Counted from the first letter of the stretch, positions 35,892 through 45,253 are shown. The stretch is 64,000 bases of DNA from Shewanella canadensis (GCF_003966225.1 NZ_RXNU01000002.1:186001-250000); one strand, 5' to 3'. The notes: generated by a model not told the origin, from the letters alone. Translations and numbers: made by a program.

Positions 35892-35975
35892 GGGGGACAC
35901 TCACTTCGGCTAGAATTGAATAGAATATGAACCCTCAAGCCCCACAAATAGAGGTTCTAAACAGGATGTGAACTC

Positions 35976-36368
35976 TCAGAGTCTATTCGCGAACTTCTTG
36001 CACTCTTTCTTTGATAGCAGCCATGCCTTCTTTTTCTCTTTCTGAAAAGCCGCTATATATCCGCCACCACCTAGCTTGTCGCGGCCAATCTCATCTGACT
36101 TAGCCTTAAGCCCCAACGCCTTGAGTCGGTATCCGGGTGTATCTTTAAGTTTCAGTGCACACACCTGATACTTAGCCGCAAACGAGGCGGCGACCTTCTC
36201 ATCGAAACCCGCTACTGCCGTACTGGCAAAAGCCAGTCCAGCGGCTAACCCAAGCAGCGCCCCGGCGCCAGCGGGTACAATAAGGTATGCGAGAGAGATT
36301 TGCAGGCTTCCAATAAAACCAAGCTTACGGCCTTCACTCTTTTTTACTCGCCTATTAAGGTTTTTCAT
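35976..36368 (-). CDS. Hypothetical membrane-associated protein, 130 aa
   Basis: Not recognised. Basic N-terminus (MKNLNRRVKKSEGRKLGF), one strongly hydrophobic Ala/Gly-rich helix at about residues 20-50 (ISLAYLIVPAGAGALLGLAAG), then a soluble basic part with two cysteines and a LKLKDTPGYRLKALGLKAK segment. AAGG before ATG 36368 supports the start. It is inserted, on the opposite strand and with REP copies on its right, between ssrS and ygfA, which are normally neighbours. Confidence 0.6.
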   Translation of the reverse strand: MKNLNRRVKKSEGRKLGFIGSLQISLAYLIVPAGAGALLGLAAGLAFASTAVAGFDEKVAASFAAKYQVCALKLKDTPGYRLKALGLKAKSDEIGRDKLGGGGYIAAFQKEKKKAWLLSKKECKKFANRL

Positions 36369-36680
36369 CGACCCTTTCCACTCCACTTTTAGCTAAATTT
36401 GTACGTCTTACGATTGTGACCAAAGCCAAAGCACTCTCCTTGCTCTTAAAAACAGGAGTTCTTCATAGTTGCCTTGTCAGTAATCAAGATTCATTATTTG
36501 AAGGGCGATAATATAGAGACTTGTCAGGCCAACAACTGTCCGCCACCGGACACTTGCTGTATATTTGCGCTATTTTTAATGCAGAGGGCTTGGCATCTGA
36601 TGGGGTAGCCCCTCACTAGGGCACTCAGAGGTAGATGAGATAGCTTCATTTGTAGTCGAGCCTCTTCAGGAGATACACTG
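36369..36680. other. Non-coding region before ygfA
   Basis: About 310 bases with no supported gene. Contains a small GTCC/GGAC dyad near 36538-36551. Promoter for the leftward hypothetical gene and for ygfA must lie here; no specific boxes are clear. Confidence 0.4.
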
Positions 36681-37337
36681 GTGAAAGGGATACACAGAAC
36701 CAGACCAGAGAAAGAGAATCAATCATTGAAACCACAATTCTCATCGAGTCAATCGGCTAAAGCGACGCGCACGGCGCTCAGAGCGCAAGTACGCGATGCC
36801 CGAAGATGCATAAGTGATAAGGAACAACACAGCTTTGCCGCCACTGCGACGCAGTTAATACTTGCTGAACTGACTAAGCTCGAGGCTAAACATGTCGCCC
36901 TCTACCTGACCAATGATGGTGAGCTGGATACTCAGCCCCTGATCCGTGCCCTTTGGGAACAGGGGGTTAACCTATATCTGCCCCGCCTTCATCCTTTCAC
37001 TAAAGGCAACCTACTCTTCTTCGCTTACACGCCCGAGACGGCATTGGTAGAGAATAAGTTAAAGATCTTGGAGCCGGTATTAGATATCAGTAAGATGATT
37101 TTACCCCATCAGCTCGATGCCGTTGTCACCCCCTTGGTGGCGTTCGACAACACTGGGGGCAGAATGGGTATGGGTGGCGGCTTCTATGACAGAACGTTAG
37201 CCAATTGGCAAAAAATAGGCAAACCCTACCCCATAGGTTTTGCCCATGATTGCCAGCAGGTCCAATCGCTCCCCAGCGAGCACTGGGATGTCCCTCTGCC
37301 TATGATAGTGACACCGACACGGGTGCTGAAGTTTTAA
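36681..37337 (+). CDS. ygfA: 5-formyltetrahydrofolate cyclo-ligase
   Basis: Converts 5-formyl-THF to 5,10-methenyl-THF with ATP, clearing an inhibitor that forms through the glycine/serine one-carbon enzymes (gcvTHP lies 6 kb away). 218 aa: GELDTQPLIRALWEQGV and LYLPRLHPFTKGNLLFF in the middle, and the ATP/folate signature GGRMGMGGGFYDRTL near residue 160. Starts at GTG 36681 with AGGAG nine bases before. The N-terminal 30 residues are longer than in E. coli and poorly conserved. Confidence 0.92.
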   Translation: MKGIHRTRPEKENQSLKPQFSSSQSAKATRTALRAQVRDARRCISDKEQHSFAATATQLILAELTKLEAKHVALYLTNDGELDTQPLIRALWEQGVNLYLPRLHPFTKGNLLFFAYTPETALVENKLKILEPVLDISKMILPHQLDAVVTPLVAFDNTGGRMGMGGGFYDRTLANWQKIGKPYPIGFAHDCQQVQSLPSEHWDVPLPMIVTPTRVLKF

Positions 37338-37407
37338 ATGCGAGGTTTTAGGAGCGAGGGACGAGGTGCGAGTAGAGAGCGGAAACCAACAAAGAATAAG
37401 GAATAGG

Positions 37408-37917
37408 ATGAAACTTCAATTTAATGTACGAGCTAACTTGGCTCTGTTGGCTCTGCTAGCGATAACCGTTACGGCCTGTTCGACTCAGGTCCCTGAACAG
37501 AAGAAAGACGCAGAGACAACCCAGTCAACCCTTGAGGTCTCTGAGCAGGCGGTGCAACTGCCGATTGGCGATAATAGCCAAAATGCTCTCGATTGGGATG
37601 GCACCTATTCGGGTATCACACCCTGTGCAAGCTGCGAGGGGATCAAGACCCTACTGACCCTCAAGCGCGATAATCGCTATATTCTGGAATCTGAATACTT
37701 AGGCAGAAGTGATAAGACCTTTATCGAGCAAGGGGTGTTTGAGTGGAACTCGACAGGTAGTAAAATAAGCTTGAAGCAAGAGCCCGCCAACGAGAAAACA
37801 GAAAAGCAGTTTCTGGTCGGCGAGAACCAGTTATTTTTGTTAGACAGGGCTGGTAATCGCGTTACCGGCACCTTGGCCGACAGCTATCGTTTAATTAAAA
37901 TCAAACCTGCCAGGTGA
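37408..37917 (+). CDS. nlpE: NlpE-type lipoprotein (copper resistance/adhesion sensing)
   Basis: An outer-membrane lipoprotein; in E. coli NlpE activates the Cpx response on surface contact or copper. 169 aa with a lipobox ending ITVTAC at residues 20-25, then the NlpE N-terminal domain: [23 protein letters not shown] (shown as [17 protein letters not shown]) with its CxxC. Only the N-terminal domain is present; the E. coli C-terminal OB domain is absent, as in many marine species. AAGGA before ATG 37408. Its last 17 bases overlap ung, which is transcribed towards it. Confidence 0.85.
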   Translation: MKLQFNVRANLALLALLAITVTACSTQVPEQKKDAETTQSTLEVSEQAVQLPIGDNSQNALDWDGTYSGITPCASCEGIKTLLTLKRDNRYILESEYLGRSDKTFIEQGVFEWNSTGSKISLKQEPANEKTEKQFLVGENQLFLLDRAGNRVTGTLADSYRLIKIKPAR

Positions 37918-38569
37918 TAGGTTCACTTCCCTCAGATGCCAGTAAGGCATTGGTTTTGGAGAAATGTTTACAACCGAAGAACCCCCGATAAGCCGAGAGT
38001 GGTGAAGGGTGCGGCCCGGATAGAATATGGTGCTGAGGTGCGGTGATCACCTTGCCCTTTTTAATGGCGTGAGCGCCCCACAGAATAAAGACAATCGATG
38101 TCGTCTGTTGATTCAACAGTTCCAATGCATGAGTGGTAAATGTTTCCCAACCGGATTTGGCATGGGAGTGGGCCTTGCCCTGCTCTACGGTCAACACGGT
38201 ATTTAACATCAACACACCTTGCTCAGCCCAGCTCGACAGATGCCCGTGATCAGGAGTAACAAACCCGTCGATGTCATCGACGAGCTCTTTATACATATTC
38301 ACCAATGAGGGCGGCGTTTTAATGCCGTGCTTGACCGAGAAACAGAGACCGTGGGCCTGATCCGGACCATGGTAGGGATCCTGACCGATAATAACGACTC
38401 TAACCCTGTTTAGAGGGGTCAATTCGAAGGCGCTAAACACCTCATCTTGGGGGGGAAAGATAGCTTTACCCTGGGCTCGCTCGGCAGATACAAATGCCTG
38501 AAGTTGAGTGAAATAATCCTGCTGTTTCTCAGCCTCAATAAATGAATCCCAGTTCGAATGTTCTACCAT
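37901..38569 (-). CDS. ung: Uracil-DNA glycosylase
   Basis: Removes uracil from DNA, first step of base excision repair. 222 aa, family 1: catalytic Asp64 in [26 protein letters not shown], and the HPSPLSA loop with His187. GAGGG precedes the ATG. Convergent with nlpE, with a 17-base overlap of the two coding ends. Confidence 0.97.
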   Translation of the reverse strand: MVEHSNWDSFIEAEKQQDYFTQLQAFVSAERAQGKAIFPPQDEVFSAFELTPLNRVRVVIIGQDPYHGPDQAHGLCFSVKHGIKTPPSLVNMYKELVDDIDGFVTPDHGHLSSWAEQGVLMLNTVLTVEQGKAHSHAKSGWETFTTHALELLNQQTTSIVFILWGAHAIKKGKVITAPQHHILSGPHPSPLSAYRGFFGCKHFSKTNALLASEGSEPITWQV

Positions 38570-38730
38570 ATACCCTCATTAACGATTTAAACTCGATTAA
38601 CACACCAACAAAAACCAGTAACAAACAGGCATTTACATCAGGCATGCACGACAAACATTACAACTATTATTACAACTATTTTTACAATTCTGACAAGCCT
38701 CAGATTATAAACCGATTTTAAAGTGTTATT

Positions 38731-39330
38731 ATGGTCAGATTAAATAGCACTCGGTTTATTACAAGTATGTATTCTGGCTCACTGACCTCTTCCATCGCAA
38801 AAACTAAAGGCTTTACTCTGATAGAGCTTGTAGTGGTGATCATTATACTTGGAATACTCTCTGTCGTCGCGCTACCCAAATTTCTCAATATCTCTCAAGA
38901 TGCCCATATTTCCACGGTTAAAGCCACGGGTGGAGCATTTAAATCAGGCATAAACCTGGCTAAAGCCGTATGGGCTACCCGCGTAGGCTCCGGCCCCGCC
39001 GATGATCTGCAGGTCTTCGGCACAGGCAAGGATGGCGAATTAGACTTTAACGACACCGGTTGGCCGGCGCAGCATTGGGAAACCGCAGATTCAAAAGGCG
39101 ACTCACCTAAACTCGATAATGAGGCCGATTGCATCTCTGTCTGGGAAACCATTTTCGAAGGTGATGAGCCCAGCATCTCAGAGGCGGACAGCAGCGATGA
39201 AACCGACTATAAGGCTAACTACCTATCACCAGAACGATGCCGTTATGATTACTCGGCCAATACTAACCTGAGCATCAGCTACAACTCGATTGACGGCAGT
39301 GTCACTATCGACTCAGATCCAGATAGCTAA
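38731..39330 (+). CDS. Type IV pilin-like protein (MSHA-like), copy 1
   Basis: A prepilin with the class III signal KG|FTLIELVVVIIILGIL: PilD-type peptidase should cut after Gly27 from the ATG at 38731. An N-terminal hydrophobic helix is followed by a globular part with two cysteines (in ADCISVWETIF and SPERCRYDY) likely forming the C-terminal disulfide loop. The leader would be long (27 residues); M at 38767 is an alternative start and neither has a good ribosome binding site. A paralogue follows 79 bases downstream. Confidence 0.8.
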   Translation: MVRLNSTRFITSMYSGSLTSSIAKTKGFTLIELVVVIIILGILSVVALPKFLNISQDAHISTVKATGGAFKSGINLAKAVWATRVGSGPADDLQVFGTGKDGELDFNDTGWPAQHWETADSKGDSPKLDNEADCISVWETIFEGDEPSISEADSSDETDYKANYLSPERCRYDYSANTNLSISYNSIDGSVTIDSDPDS

Positions 39331-39420
39331 TAACACCCAGAAATAACACACATAACTAAAACAACTAAAAGAGGGCTAGCGGATAACGCTCACCCGATAA
39401 TCACTTGCATGGATGACAGA

Positions 39421-39966
39421 ATGAACAACAGGTATTCCCCAACACAACGAGCCTCAGGCTTTACCTTAATTGAACTCGTTGTGGTAATTATCGTGCTGGG
39501 AATACTGGCGGTTATTGCGCTGCCACAGTTTATTAATATCAAGCAAGACGCTCAAATTTCGACGGTGGAGGGAACCGGAGGTGCTTTTTCTACGGGCATA
39601 AAACTGGCCAATGTGAAGTGGGCATCTAAGGGCTATTCAGGCCCCGTCGATAACCTCCAGGTCTATGACGATGGCAGTAGCGGTCAACTGGATATAAACC
39701 AGTGGGGGTGGCCGGCTCAAAGTTACCCCCCTTTCGAAGCGAGTCCACGACTGAACAATACCAATGACTGCATGTCAGTATGGCGCACCATACTGCTAGA
39801 TGCACCTAAGGTATCCACCTCTGCCGATGTGGCTGATTCAGTCTATAGAGCGACCTATATCAGCCCGGATCAATGCAAATTTTTCTTTAATGAGCTGCCC
39901 GCACTTTCCATCTATTATGATTCCCGTGACGGTACGGTAACCACAGATTCAGATCCGGAAGTTTAA
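39421..39966 (+). CDS. Type IV pilin-like protein (MSHA-like), copy 2
   Basis: Same architecture as the gene before it: SG|FTLIELVVVIIVLGILAV, then STVEGTGGAFSTGIKLA, GWPAQ, NDCMSVWRTIL, SPDQCKFFF and an end DGTVTTDSDPE shared with copy 1. The two are clearly a tandem duplication that has diverged. No assembly genes (ATPase, usher-like secretin, peptidase) lie nearby, so they must use machinery encoded elsewhere, probably the MSHA or Pil system. Start 39421 chosen (GGATGA upstream); 39409 is also in frame. Confidence 0.8.
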   Translation: MNNRYSPTQRASGFTLIELVVVIIVLGILAVIALPQFINIKQDAQISTVEGTGGAFSTGIKLANVKWASKGYSGPVDNLQVYDDGSSGQLDINQWGWPAQSYPPFEASPRLNNTNDCMSVWRTILLDAPKVSTSADVADSVYRATYISPDQCKFFFNELPALSIYYDSRDGTVTTDSDPEV

Positions 39967-39997
39967 GAGGCAAAGCAAAGGCAATTAGAAGCTAGAT

Positions 39998-40100
39998 GGA
40001 TCCTGCTCTTTACAAAGAATGAGTTCAGGATGACAAGCATTAGCCCCGACATGTAGCGCATTCTAACCCAAAACATTCGCGGCTAAAGCCGCTCCTACAT
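39998..40100 (+). repeat. Composite repeat: family D followed by REP-like family A copy 7
   Basis: GGATCCTGCTCTTTACAAAG at 39998-40017 then AATGAGTTCAGGATGACA, and a family A palindrome at 40076-40100. Same combination as at 35806-35891. Confidence 0.78.
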
Positions 40101-40238
40101 AGAGAATGTCGTAGCCCGTCACTCTTAGCTTGTAACCGATAGCGATTAAGATCGCATATAGTTCATAACAATGATTTATTAATGGCTAATTTAAGTTAGA
40201 ATCTGGCTACTAAAAATTTATTACAGAGTGAGTGCACC

Positions 40239-40538
40239 ATGTCAGAAGCGGGAAAAGAAACCACCATTTTTCAGTTAGCCGATCAGTTTATTGCCCTTGC
40301 AAACGAGCTAAGCGGTAAAGAGCAAGATGTTAGTAAGGTAGGCACGGCATTACGCTTTGCAGCTTCGCGTTTCAACGCTTTCGAAGCGGCAATAAAATCT
40401 TCCGATCTTGCGGCAGAGAAAGATGCGGCACTAGAGTGGTTTTCAAAAGAATACAAAGACATGCTTAACGATAACCTGGAGGATCACATCAAGAATCCAC
40501 CAGTCTCTCAAGCTGAAAAAACTGAAGAGCCAGCTTAA
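40239..40538 (+). CDS. DUF3144 family protein, 99 aa
   Basis: A small acidic helical protein, cytoplasmic, function unknown. Family features: FQLADQFIALANEL, ALRFAASRFNAFEAA and WFSKEYKDMLNDNLEDHI. Good spacing to an upstream GAGTGAG ribosome binding site. It ends in a Glu/Pro/Ala tail and is followed by a terminator. Confidence 0.8.
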   Translation: MSEAGKETTIFQLADQFIALANELSGKEQDVSKVGTALRFAASRFNAFEAAIKSSDLAAEKDAALEWFSKEYKDMLNDNLEDHIKNPPVSQAEKTEEPA

Positions 40539-40568
40539 GCTCAAGCTCGAAACTCGTAGCCAAAACAA

Positions 40569-40603
40569 TGCCATCGTCAGTAGATAACTGCGATGGCATT
40601 TTT
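40569..40603 (+). terminator. Rho-independent terminator of the DUF3144 gene
   Basis: TGCCATCG (40569-40576) pairs with CGATGGCA (40591-40598), extended inward by CAG/CTG, followed by five T. Confidence 0.85.
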
Positions 40604-40670
40604 GTATCCGCCGTATGGGCCTGATTTAGGCTTAGTGCCGATGAGAGTCGTTATTCATTGCCCAAATAAC

Positions 40671-41330
40671 TTAGATAGTAACGATAACCCGAATAGCCAG
40701 CAGGATGAGTACCACACCCGAGAGTTTATCTATGATAGCAGCCTTTGCTCTGAGCTTAGGCAACACCGAAGGGTGTGACAAGATAAGCGCGATAAAGGTG
40801 TACCAAAGGCCATCGATAATCAGTGGCGTAAAGACAATTAATGACTGACCAAACAGGCTGTCGGCAGCCATAACAAACTGGCTGAACAGGGCCAGGAAAA
40901 ACAGCATTATTTTAGGATTGAATAACGAGATCGCTAACCCATCTCGTGCTGCCGCGAATGTTGCCGCCCTCGAATGACCCGCCGAAAGATCTGTTGATGA
41001 GGCACTATCGGAGCCATTTCCGGCATCTAATTTATCCGATATGCCTCCCTTAGAACCTAATGCTTTAACCCCCATCCAGGCCAGATAAAGTGCGCCGATA
41101 ATCGCAATACCATTAAATACCATAGGCGCCTGTTTCAGCACGACGGCGAGTCCCAGCAATGTCACTAACGCATACAAGCCAATACCGATGGAATGCGCCC
41201 AGGCACAGAGTATGCCTTTACCACGGCCCCCCGTCAGTGTGTGACGCACAACCATCGCCAGACTCGGACCCGGCGACATAGCGCCCAAACAGCAGATGGC
41301 CAGTAAACTCAGCCAGGCAGTAAAACTCAT
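40671..41330 (-). CDS. LysE/RhtB family amino acid exporter
   Basis: An inner membrane exporter of amino acids or related metabolites, 219 aa, six helices. GAMSPGPSLAMVVRHTLTGG at residues 17-36 is the family signature, and SLFNPKIMLFFLALFSQFV marks helix 4. The central loop (about residues 85-120) is unusually long and rich in Ser, Gly and Asp. GGGA precedes ATG 41330; the frame is open 11 codons further. The substrate cannot be told. Confidence 0.85.
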   Translation of the reverse strand: MSFTAWLSLLAICCLGAMSPGPSLAMVVRHTLTGGRGKGILCAWAHSIGIGLYALVTLLGLAVVLKQAPMVFNGIAIIGALYLAWMGVKALGSKGGISDKLDAGNGSDSASSTDLSAGHSRAATFAAARDGLAISLFNPKIMLFFLALFSQFVMAADSLFGQSLIVFTPLIIDGLWYTFIALILSHPSVLPKLRAKAAIIDKLSGVVLILLAIRVIVTI

Positions 41331-41508
41331 AATATCCCTACATTTAATTAACAAAAGACTCACTCGTTCAGAGTTTCATCTCATGCACTTTTCTGGATGG
41401 TAAGAGCTGCGACAGGCTTTTGCAAGCGGCACCATGTAATCCACGACATTTCGCGACTCAGGCATTTAGCGTTATACTGGCCTCAACCATCTACTCTTTC
41501 GGTGTCCT

Positions 41509-42969
41509 ATGACCGGTATTAATTTAAACGCCAGCTCGGCTCATGACGGTTTTCTGCCGGAAAACCAGCTCATTCTCAATGCGGTCAGCGAGGGGATCTA
41601 TGGGTTTAATCTCGACGGTAACGCGGTATTTATTAACCCCGCAGCCGAGCGCATGACCGGATGGAAAAGTGGCGAGCTATTGGGGAAAAATATCCATGAC
41701 TGTCATCACCATAGCCATCTTGATGGTAGCCATTACCCCAAGGAAGACTGCCCCATATATAACACCTTAAAAGATGGCATAGCCCGCGAGATAAGCCATG
41801 AAGTCTTCTGGCGCAAGGACGGCAGCAGCTTTCCTGTGCATTATACTTCGACGCCGGTTTACAAGGATGGTCACCTTATCGGTGTGGTCGCGATATTTCG
41901 TGATATTAGCATACAGAAGCAGACCGAGCAGTCACTCAGACAGGCTCTGCAGCAGGTGCAGGCGCTGTCAGAGAAGCTATCTTCTGAAAATCAGTATCTT
42001 CAACTGGAGCTGGCAGATAAAACCGGTGATGTTGAGATCTCTGGAACCAGTTCACAAATAAAACAGCTGATCGGACAGATTAAATTGGTTGCCAATACCG
42101 AGAGTACGGTATTGATCAGCGGTGAGAACGGGACCGGCAAGGAGCTGGTCGCCCGCAACCTTCATAAACTCAGTAATCGTGCAGATAAACCCTTAGTCTG
42201 TGTCAACTGCGCCGCGTTCTCCTCGAATCTGCTCGAGAGTGAACTCTTTGGCCACGAAAAAGGCGCCTACACAGGCGCGACGAGTCGCCGCAAGGGACGT
42301 TTCGAACTGGCGAATAACGGGACCCTGTTTCTCGATGAGGTGGCCGAACTGACTCTGGAGGCTCAGTCAAAACTCCTGCGGGTGATACAGGAGCAGGAGT
42401 TTGAGAGAGTCGGCAGCAGCGACACCATTAAGGTCGACATCAGACTCATCACAGCGACCCACCACGATCTGCTCAAGCGGGTTGAACAGGGGCTATTTCG
42501 CATGGATCTCTACTACCGTCTCAATGTCTTCCCCATTTTCGTCCCTCCCTTGAGAGACAGACTCAGCGATATTCCCGAGCTAGTCAGCCATATCATTCAA
42601 GAGCTTAATCGCAAGCTGGGCAAGAAGATCACCCGTGTCAGCCACAAGGGGCTGCAGAGGCTGATGCAACACACTTGGCCGGGCAATGTGCGCGAGCTGC
42701 AAAATGTTATCGAAAGAGAGTCCATCCTTTCTCAGAGTCAGGTATTGCAGCTGTCCCAGCAACTTGCTCCTGAATCGTCTCCAAATGAAACGGTAAAAAG
42801 CTCAAGCGATCAGAGCCTTGCCGCGATGGAGAAACAACATATTACCAAGGTATTGCAGGAGACCCATTGGCGTATCTCAGGCCCCACAGGTAGCGCAGCT
42901 AAACTGGGCTTGCCCTCAAGTACGCTTAGATCCCGCATGAAGAAACTCAATATCACCCGCCCCGTATAA
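41509..42969 (+). CDS. Sigma-54-dependent transcriptional activator with N-terminal PAS domain
   Basis: An enhancer-binding protein of 486 aa. PAS domain at about residues 20-135, with an unusual Cys/His cluster [13 protein letters not shown] and EDCPIY (Cys65, Cys81, several His) that may hold metal or sense redox state. Then the AAA+ domain: Walker A GENGTGKE (205-212), the sigma-54 contact loop GAYTGA (252-257) and Walker B LFLDEV (273-278). A Fis-type helix-turn-helix ends the protein. No receiver domain, so the signal is probably sensed by the PAS domain itself. The next gene has a sigma-54 promoter and an upstream palindrome, its likely target. Confidence 0.92.
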   Translation: MTGINLNASSAHDGFLPENQLILNAVSEGIYGFNLDGNAVFINPAAERMTGWKSGELLGKNIHDCHHHSHLDGSHYPKEDCPIYNTLKDGIAREISHEVFWRKDGSSFPVHYTSTPVYKDGHLIGVVAIFRDISIQKQTEQSLRQALQQVQALSEKLSSENQYLQLELADKTGDVEISGTSSQIKQLIGQIKLVANTESTVLISGENGTGKELVARNLHKLSNRADKPLVCVNCAAFSSNLLESELFGHEKGAYTGATSRRKGRFELANNGTLFLDEVAELTLEAQSKLLRVIQEQEFERVGSSDTIKVDIRLITATHHDLLKRVEQGLFRMDLYYRLNVFPIFVPPLRDRLSDIPELVSHIIQELNRKLGKKITRVSHKGLQRLMQHTWPGNVRELQNVIERESILSQSQVLQLSQQLAPESSPNETVKSSSDQSLAAMEKQHITKVLQETHWRISGPTGSAAKLGLPSSTLRSRMKKLNITRPV

Positions 42970-42992
42970 GCTCAGGGCCCTATCTCTAGTAC

Positions 42993-43031
42993 GAGCCTCT
43001 AATATGAGCCTCTAATATGAGCCTCTGAAAT
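42993..43031 (+). repeat. 13-bp tandem repeat, three copies
   Basis: GAGCCTCTAATAT at 42993 and 43006, then GAGCCTCTGAAAT at 43019. Lies just past the activator gene. Confidence 0.85.
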
Positions 43032-43106
43032 GGGCCCTTGATATGCCCCCCGGCCTATAGCTAAGGGCTTATAGTTAAAGTAGCTAAAGACTTTCAGCCT
43101 CACCAA

Positions 43107-43140
43107 TCACGACATATCGCCAAAGAGTGATATGTCGTGA
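43107..43140. promoter_or_regulatory. Candidate enhancer site of the sigma-54 activator
   Basis: TCACGACATATC (43107-43118) and GATATGTCGTGA (43129-43140) form a perfect 12-bp inverted repeat with a 10-base spacer. Its centre is 82 bp upstream of the promoter GG. That distance is usual for binding sites of sigma-54 activators. Confidence 0.7.
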
Positions 43141-43202
43141 TCCAGCATTAATCTAAAAAACATAAACCAACTTACTTTCAGTTAGTTAACAAGGTCACAT
43201 TG

Positions 43203-43219
43203 TTGGCCTAAGCCTTGCT
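43203..43219 (+). promoter_or_regulatory. Sigma-54 (-24/-12) promoter of ccoG
   Basis: TTGGCCTAAGCCTTGCT has GG at 43205-43206 and GC at 43217-43218, exactly ten bases apart, and agrees with the consensus TTGGCAC-N5-TTGC at most positions. Transcription would start near 43230, 38 bases before the ccoG ATG. Confidence 0.8.
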
Positions 43220-43267
43220 ATATCTGCGTATGTGTAGAGTCTGATTTGTGTCATTTAGAGAAGTAAG

Positions 43268-44713
43268 ATGCCAAACAATAAAAACGAACCCAAATACCAA
43301 ACCACGAGTAACACCATAGCAGTCAAACAGATCCCGGTTGACCGATCTCCCTCCGGTAGCCATGGCGCAAATAAGATCCAGATAAAGGAACAGAAGGGAG
43401 TATTTCAGCAGATACGCACCGGGATGAACACAGGTCTGGTGTTGCTGTTTGTGTTGCTGCCCTTTATCTCTTACGGAGGCCGGCAAGCCATTTTATTTGA
43501 TCTCGAAGCACAGCAGTTCTTCTTCTTCGGCACCAGTCTCTGGCCACAGGATTTCACCGTGCTGGCCTGGGTCTTTATTGCGGCTGCCTTCCTGCTCTTC
43601 TTCGTGACCGTATTCTGGGGACGCGTCTGGTGTGGATATCTGTGTCCGCAGACGGCCTGGACCTTTATGTTTGTCTGGATTGAAACCCGCATAGAAGGCA
43701 ACCGCACCAAACGCTTAGCCTTAGATAAGGCCCCCTGGAGCTCGAATAAGATACTAAAGAGACTCGCTAAACATCTGACTTGGGGGCTAGCCGCACTGCT
43801 CACAGGTTGCGCCTTTATCGCCTACTTCGTTCCAGCTAGAGAACTCTACCCGGATATCTTTACCCTAAAGGCCAGCTTCTGGATTTCAGCCTGGGTCTGG
43901 TTCTTCGCCCTGTGTACCTACCTCAACGCCGGCTGGATGCGGGAGCAGATGTGCCTTCATTGCTGCCCATACGCCCGATTCCAGTCGGCCATGTTCGACG
44001 GCAATACCAAGACGGTGACCTATGATGCGACGCGGGGTGAGAGCCGTGGCCCCAGAAAACGTAAACAAGAGACTGATCTTGGTGACTGCATCGATTGCAA
44101 CCTGTGCGTGGATGTCTGCCCTACCGGCATAGATATCCGCAATGGCTTACAGTACGAGTGTATCAACTGTGGGGCCTGCGTCGACGCCTGCAATGAAACC
44201 ATGGATAAGTTCGGATACCAGCCAAACCTAATCGGTTATTTCAGTGAAAATGCTCTCGAAGGCAAGCCCAAACCCGTATACCGATCGACTAAGTTTATCG
44301 GCTACGGCATTGCCGCCATCATCATGTTTATTGTGATTGGCATAGATATGAATAACCGCAGCGAAATTCAGCTCAGCGTCATACGTGACAGGCAGGAGCT
44401 ATATCGTGAAACCGTCGATGATATGGTTGAAAATAGCTATACGCTCAAGATTCGAAACAAGACCCAAGAGACACGGTATTATCGTCTATCTGTCGATAAC
44501 CGGGATCTATTTCAGCTCTCCGCGCAACAGGAGTTAGTGATAAAGCCGGGTGAGCTGCTTGATTACCCGGTCACGGTACGAGCCGACCCACTCATGCTAC
44601 CCGGCACGCCAAGTCCGATCATATTTTCGGTCTCTGAAGTCGGTCACGATGAGACTGCGGTTTTCCAGGAGTCTAACTTCTTCGGACCAATTTTTACGGC
44701 CAGTTGCAGGTAA
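43268..44713 (+). CDS. ccoG: CcoG-type membrane ferredoxin (cytochrome oxidase accessory protein family)
   Basis: A polytopic inner-membrane iron-sulfur protein of 481 aa. CcoG reduces copper for assembly of cbb3 oxidase in the cases studied. Motifs: GRVWCGYLCPQTAW (118-131), MCLHCCPYARFQ (228-239), and two ferredoxin clusters CIDCNLCVDVCPTG (274-287) and CINCGACVDACN (298-309). The C-terminal Ig-like periplasmic domain is complete. No cco oxidase genes are near, so this is an orphan or second copy. The sigma-54 promoter and the activator upstream suggest use under a special condition rather than constant oxidase assembly. Confidence 0.88.
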   Translation: MPNNKNEPKYQTTSNTIAVKQIPVDRSPSGSHGANKIQIKEQKGVFQQIRTGMNTGLVLLFVLLPFISYGGRQAILFDLEAQQFFFFGTSLWPQDFTVLAWVFIAAAFLLFFVTVFWGRVWCGYLCPQTAWTFMFVWIETRIEGNRTKRLALDKAPWSSNKILKRLAKHLTWGLAALLTGCAFIAYFVPARELYPDIFTLKASFWISAWVWFFALCTYLNAGWMREQMCLHCCPYARFQSAMFDGNTKTVTYDATRGESRGPRKRKQETDLGDCIDCNLCVDVCPTGIDIRNGLQYECINCGACVDACNETMDKFGYQPNLIGYFSENALEGKPKPVYRSTKFIGYGIAAIIMFIVIGIDMNNRSEIQLSVIRDRQELYRETVDDMVENSYTLKIRNKTQETRYYRLSVDNRDLFQLSAQQELVIKPGELLDYPVTVRADPLMLPGTPSPIIFSVSEVGHDETAVFQESNFFGPIFTASCR

Positions 44714-45253
44714 ACTGACATGCTTTATTCTGGCTTAAGTTTAACTATCTGAGCTTAGCTAACCGACCTAAAACGAATAAAACCTTGGCAAACACAACTC
44801 TCGCTCTCGGGATCTTCTCCCCTGAGCGAGTCTGTTGGGCGCCATCTCCATTCAGTTCATCAAATGACTAACGAACGTCTCACTCTAATTTGGCCCTCAA
44901 AGCTCCGAATCTAATCTGAAAAATCGCAAATAAACTCGATAAAAAACCACAAACTAAACGGGGCTTTTTCATAACCTTACCATCAAAAAAAGGCTAAAAA
45001 GAGTGATAAAAATCATCTGTTAATAACGAGGCGGCAGATGGAAAAAGTCGCTACCTAAAATAGTAACTAGAGTATAAACCCTAATTTTAACAAGATGATA
45101 GCCTTTAAAATTAATGTGATCTATTTCTCATTTTTGATTGACCTGTGACTGTTTTTAGCACTAATCTAAACGCCTGTTTAATTCTATAAAAATAAAAAAC
45201 AACTAAACATTCAGATCAACGAGTATTCAATTTATTGAACAAGGGCAGTACCT
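44714..45253. other. Intergenic region with stem-loop and CRP-like site
   Basis: No gene in about 540 bases. CTCGCTC (44800-44806) pairs with GAGCGAG (44824-44830) with inner GGG/CCC pairs, a stem-loop past ccoG without a T run. TGTGATCTATTTCTCA at 45115-45130 matches the CRP pattern TGTGA-N6-TCACA at nine of ten positions and lies 124 bases before the acyl-CoA ligase gene, a place suited to activation of a catabolic gene. Confidence 0.4.

Noticed and set aside
42993-43031. Regulatory direct repeats for the sigma-54 promoter
   Set aside because: The 13-bp repeats lie about 190 bases upstream of the promoter and look like simple tandem duplication; the perfect palindrome at 43107 is a better candidate.
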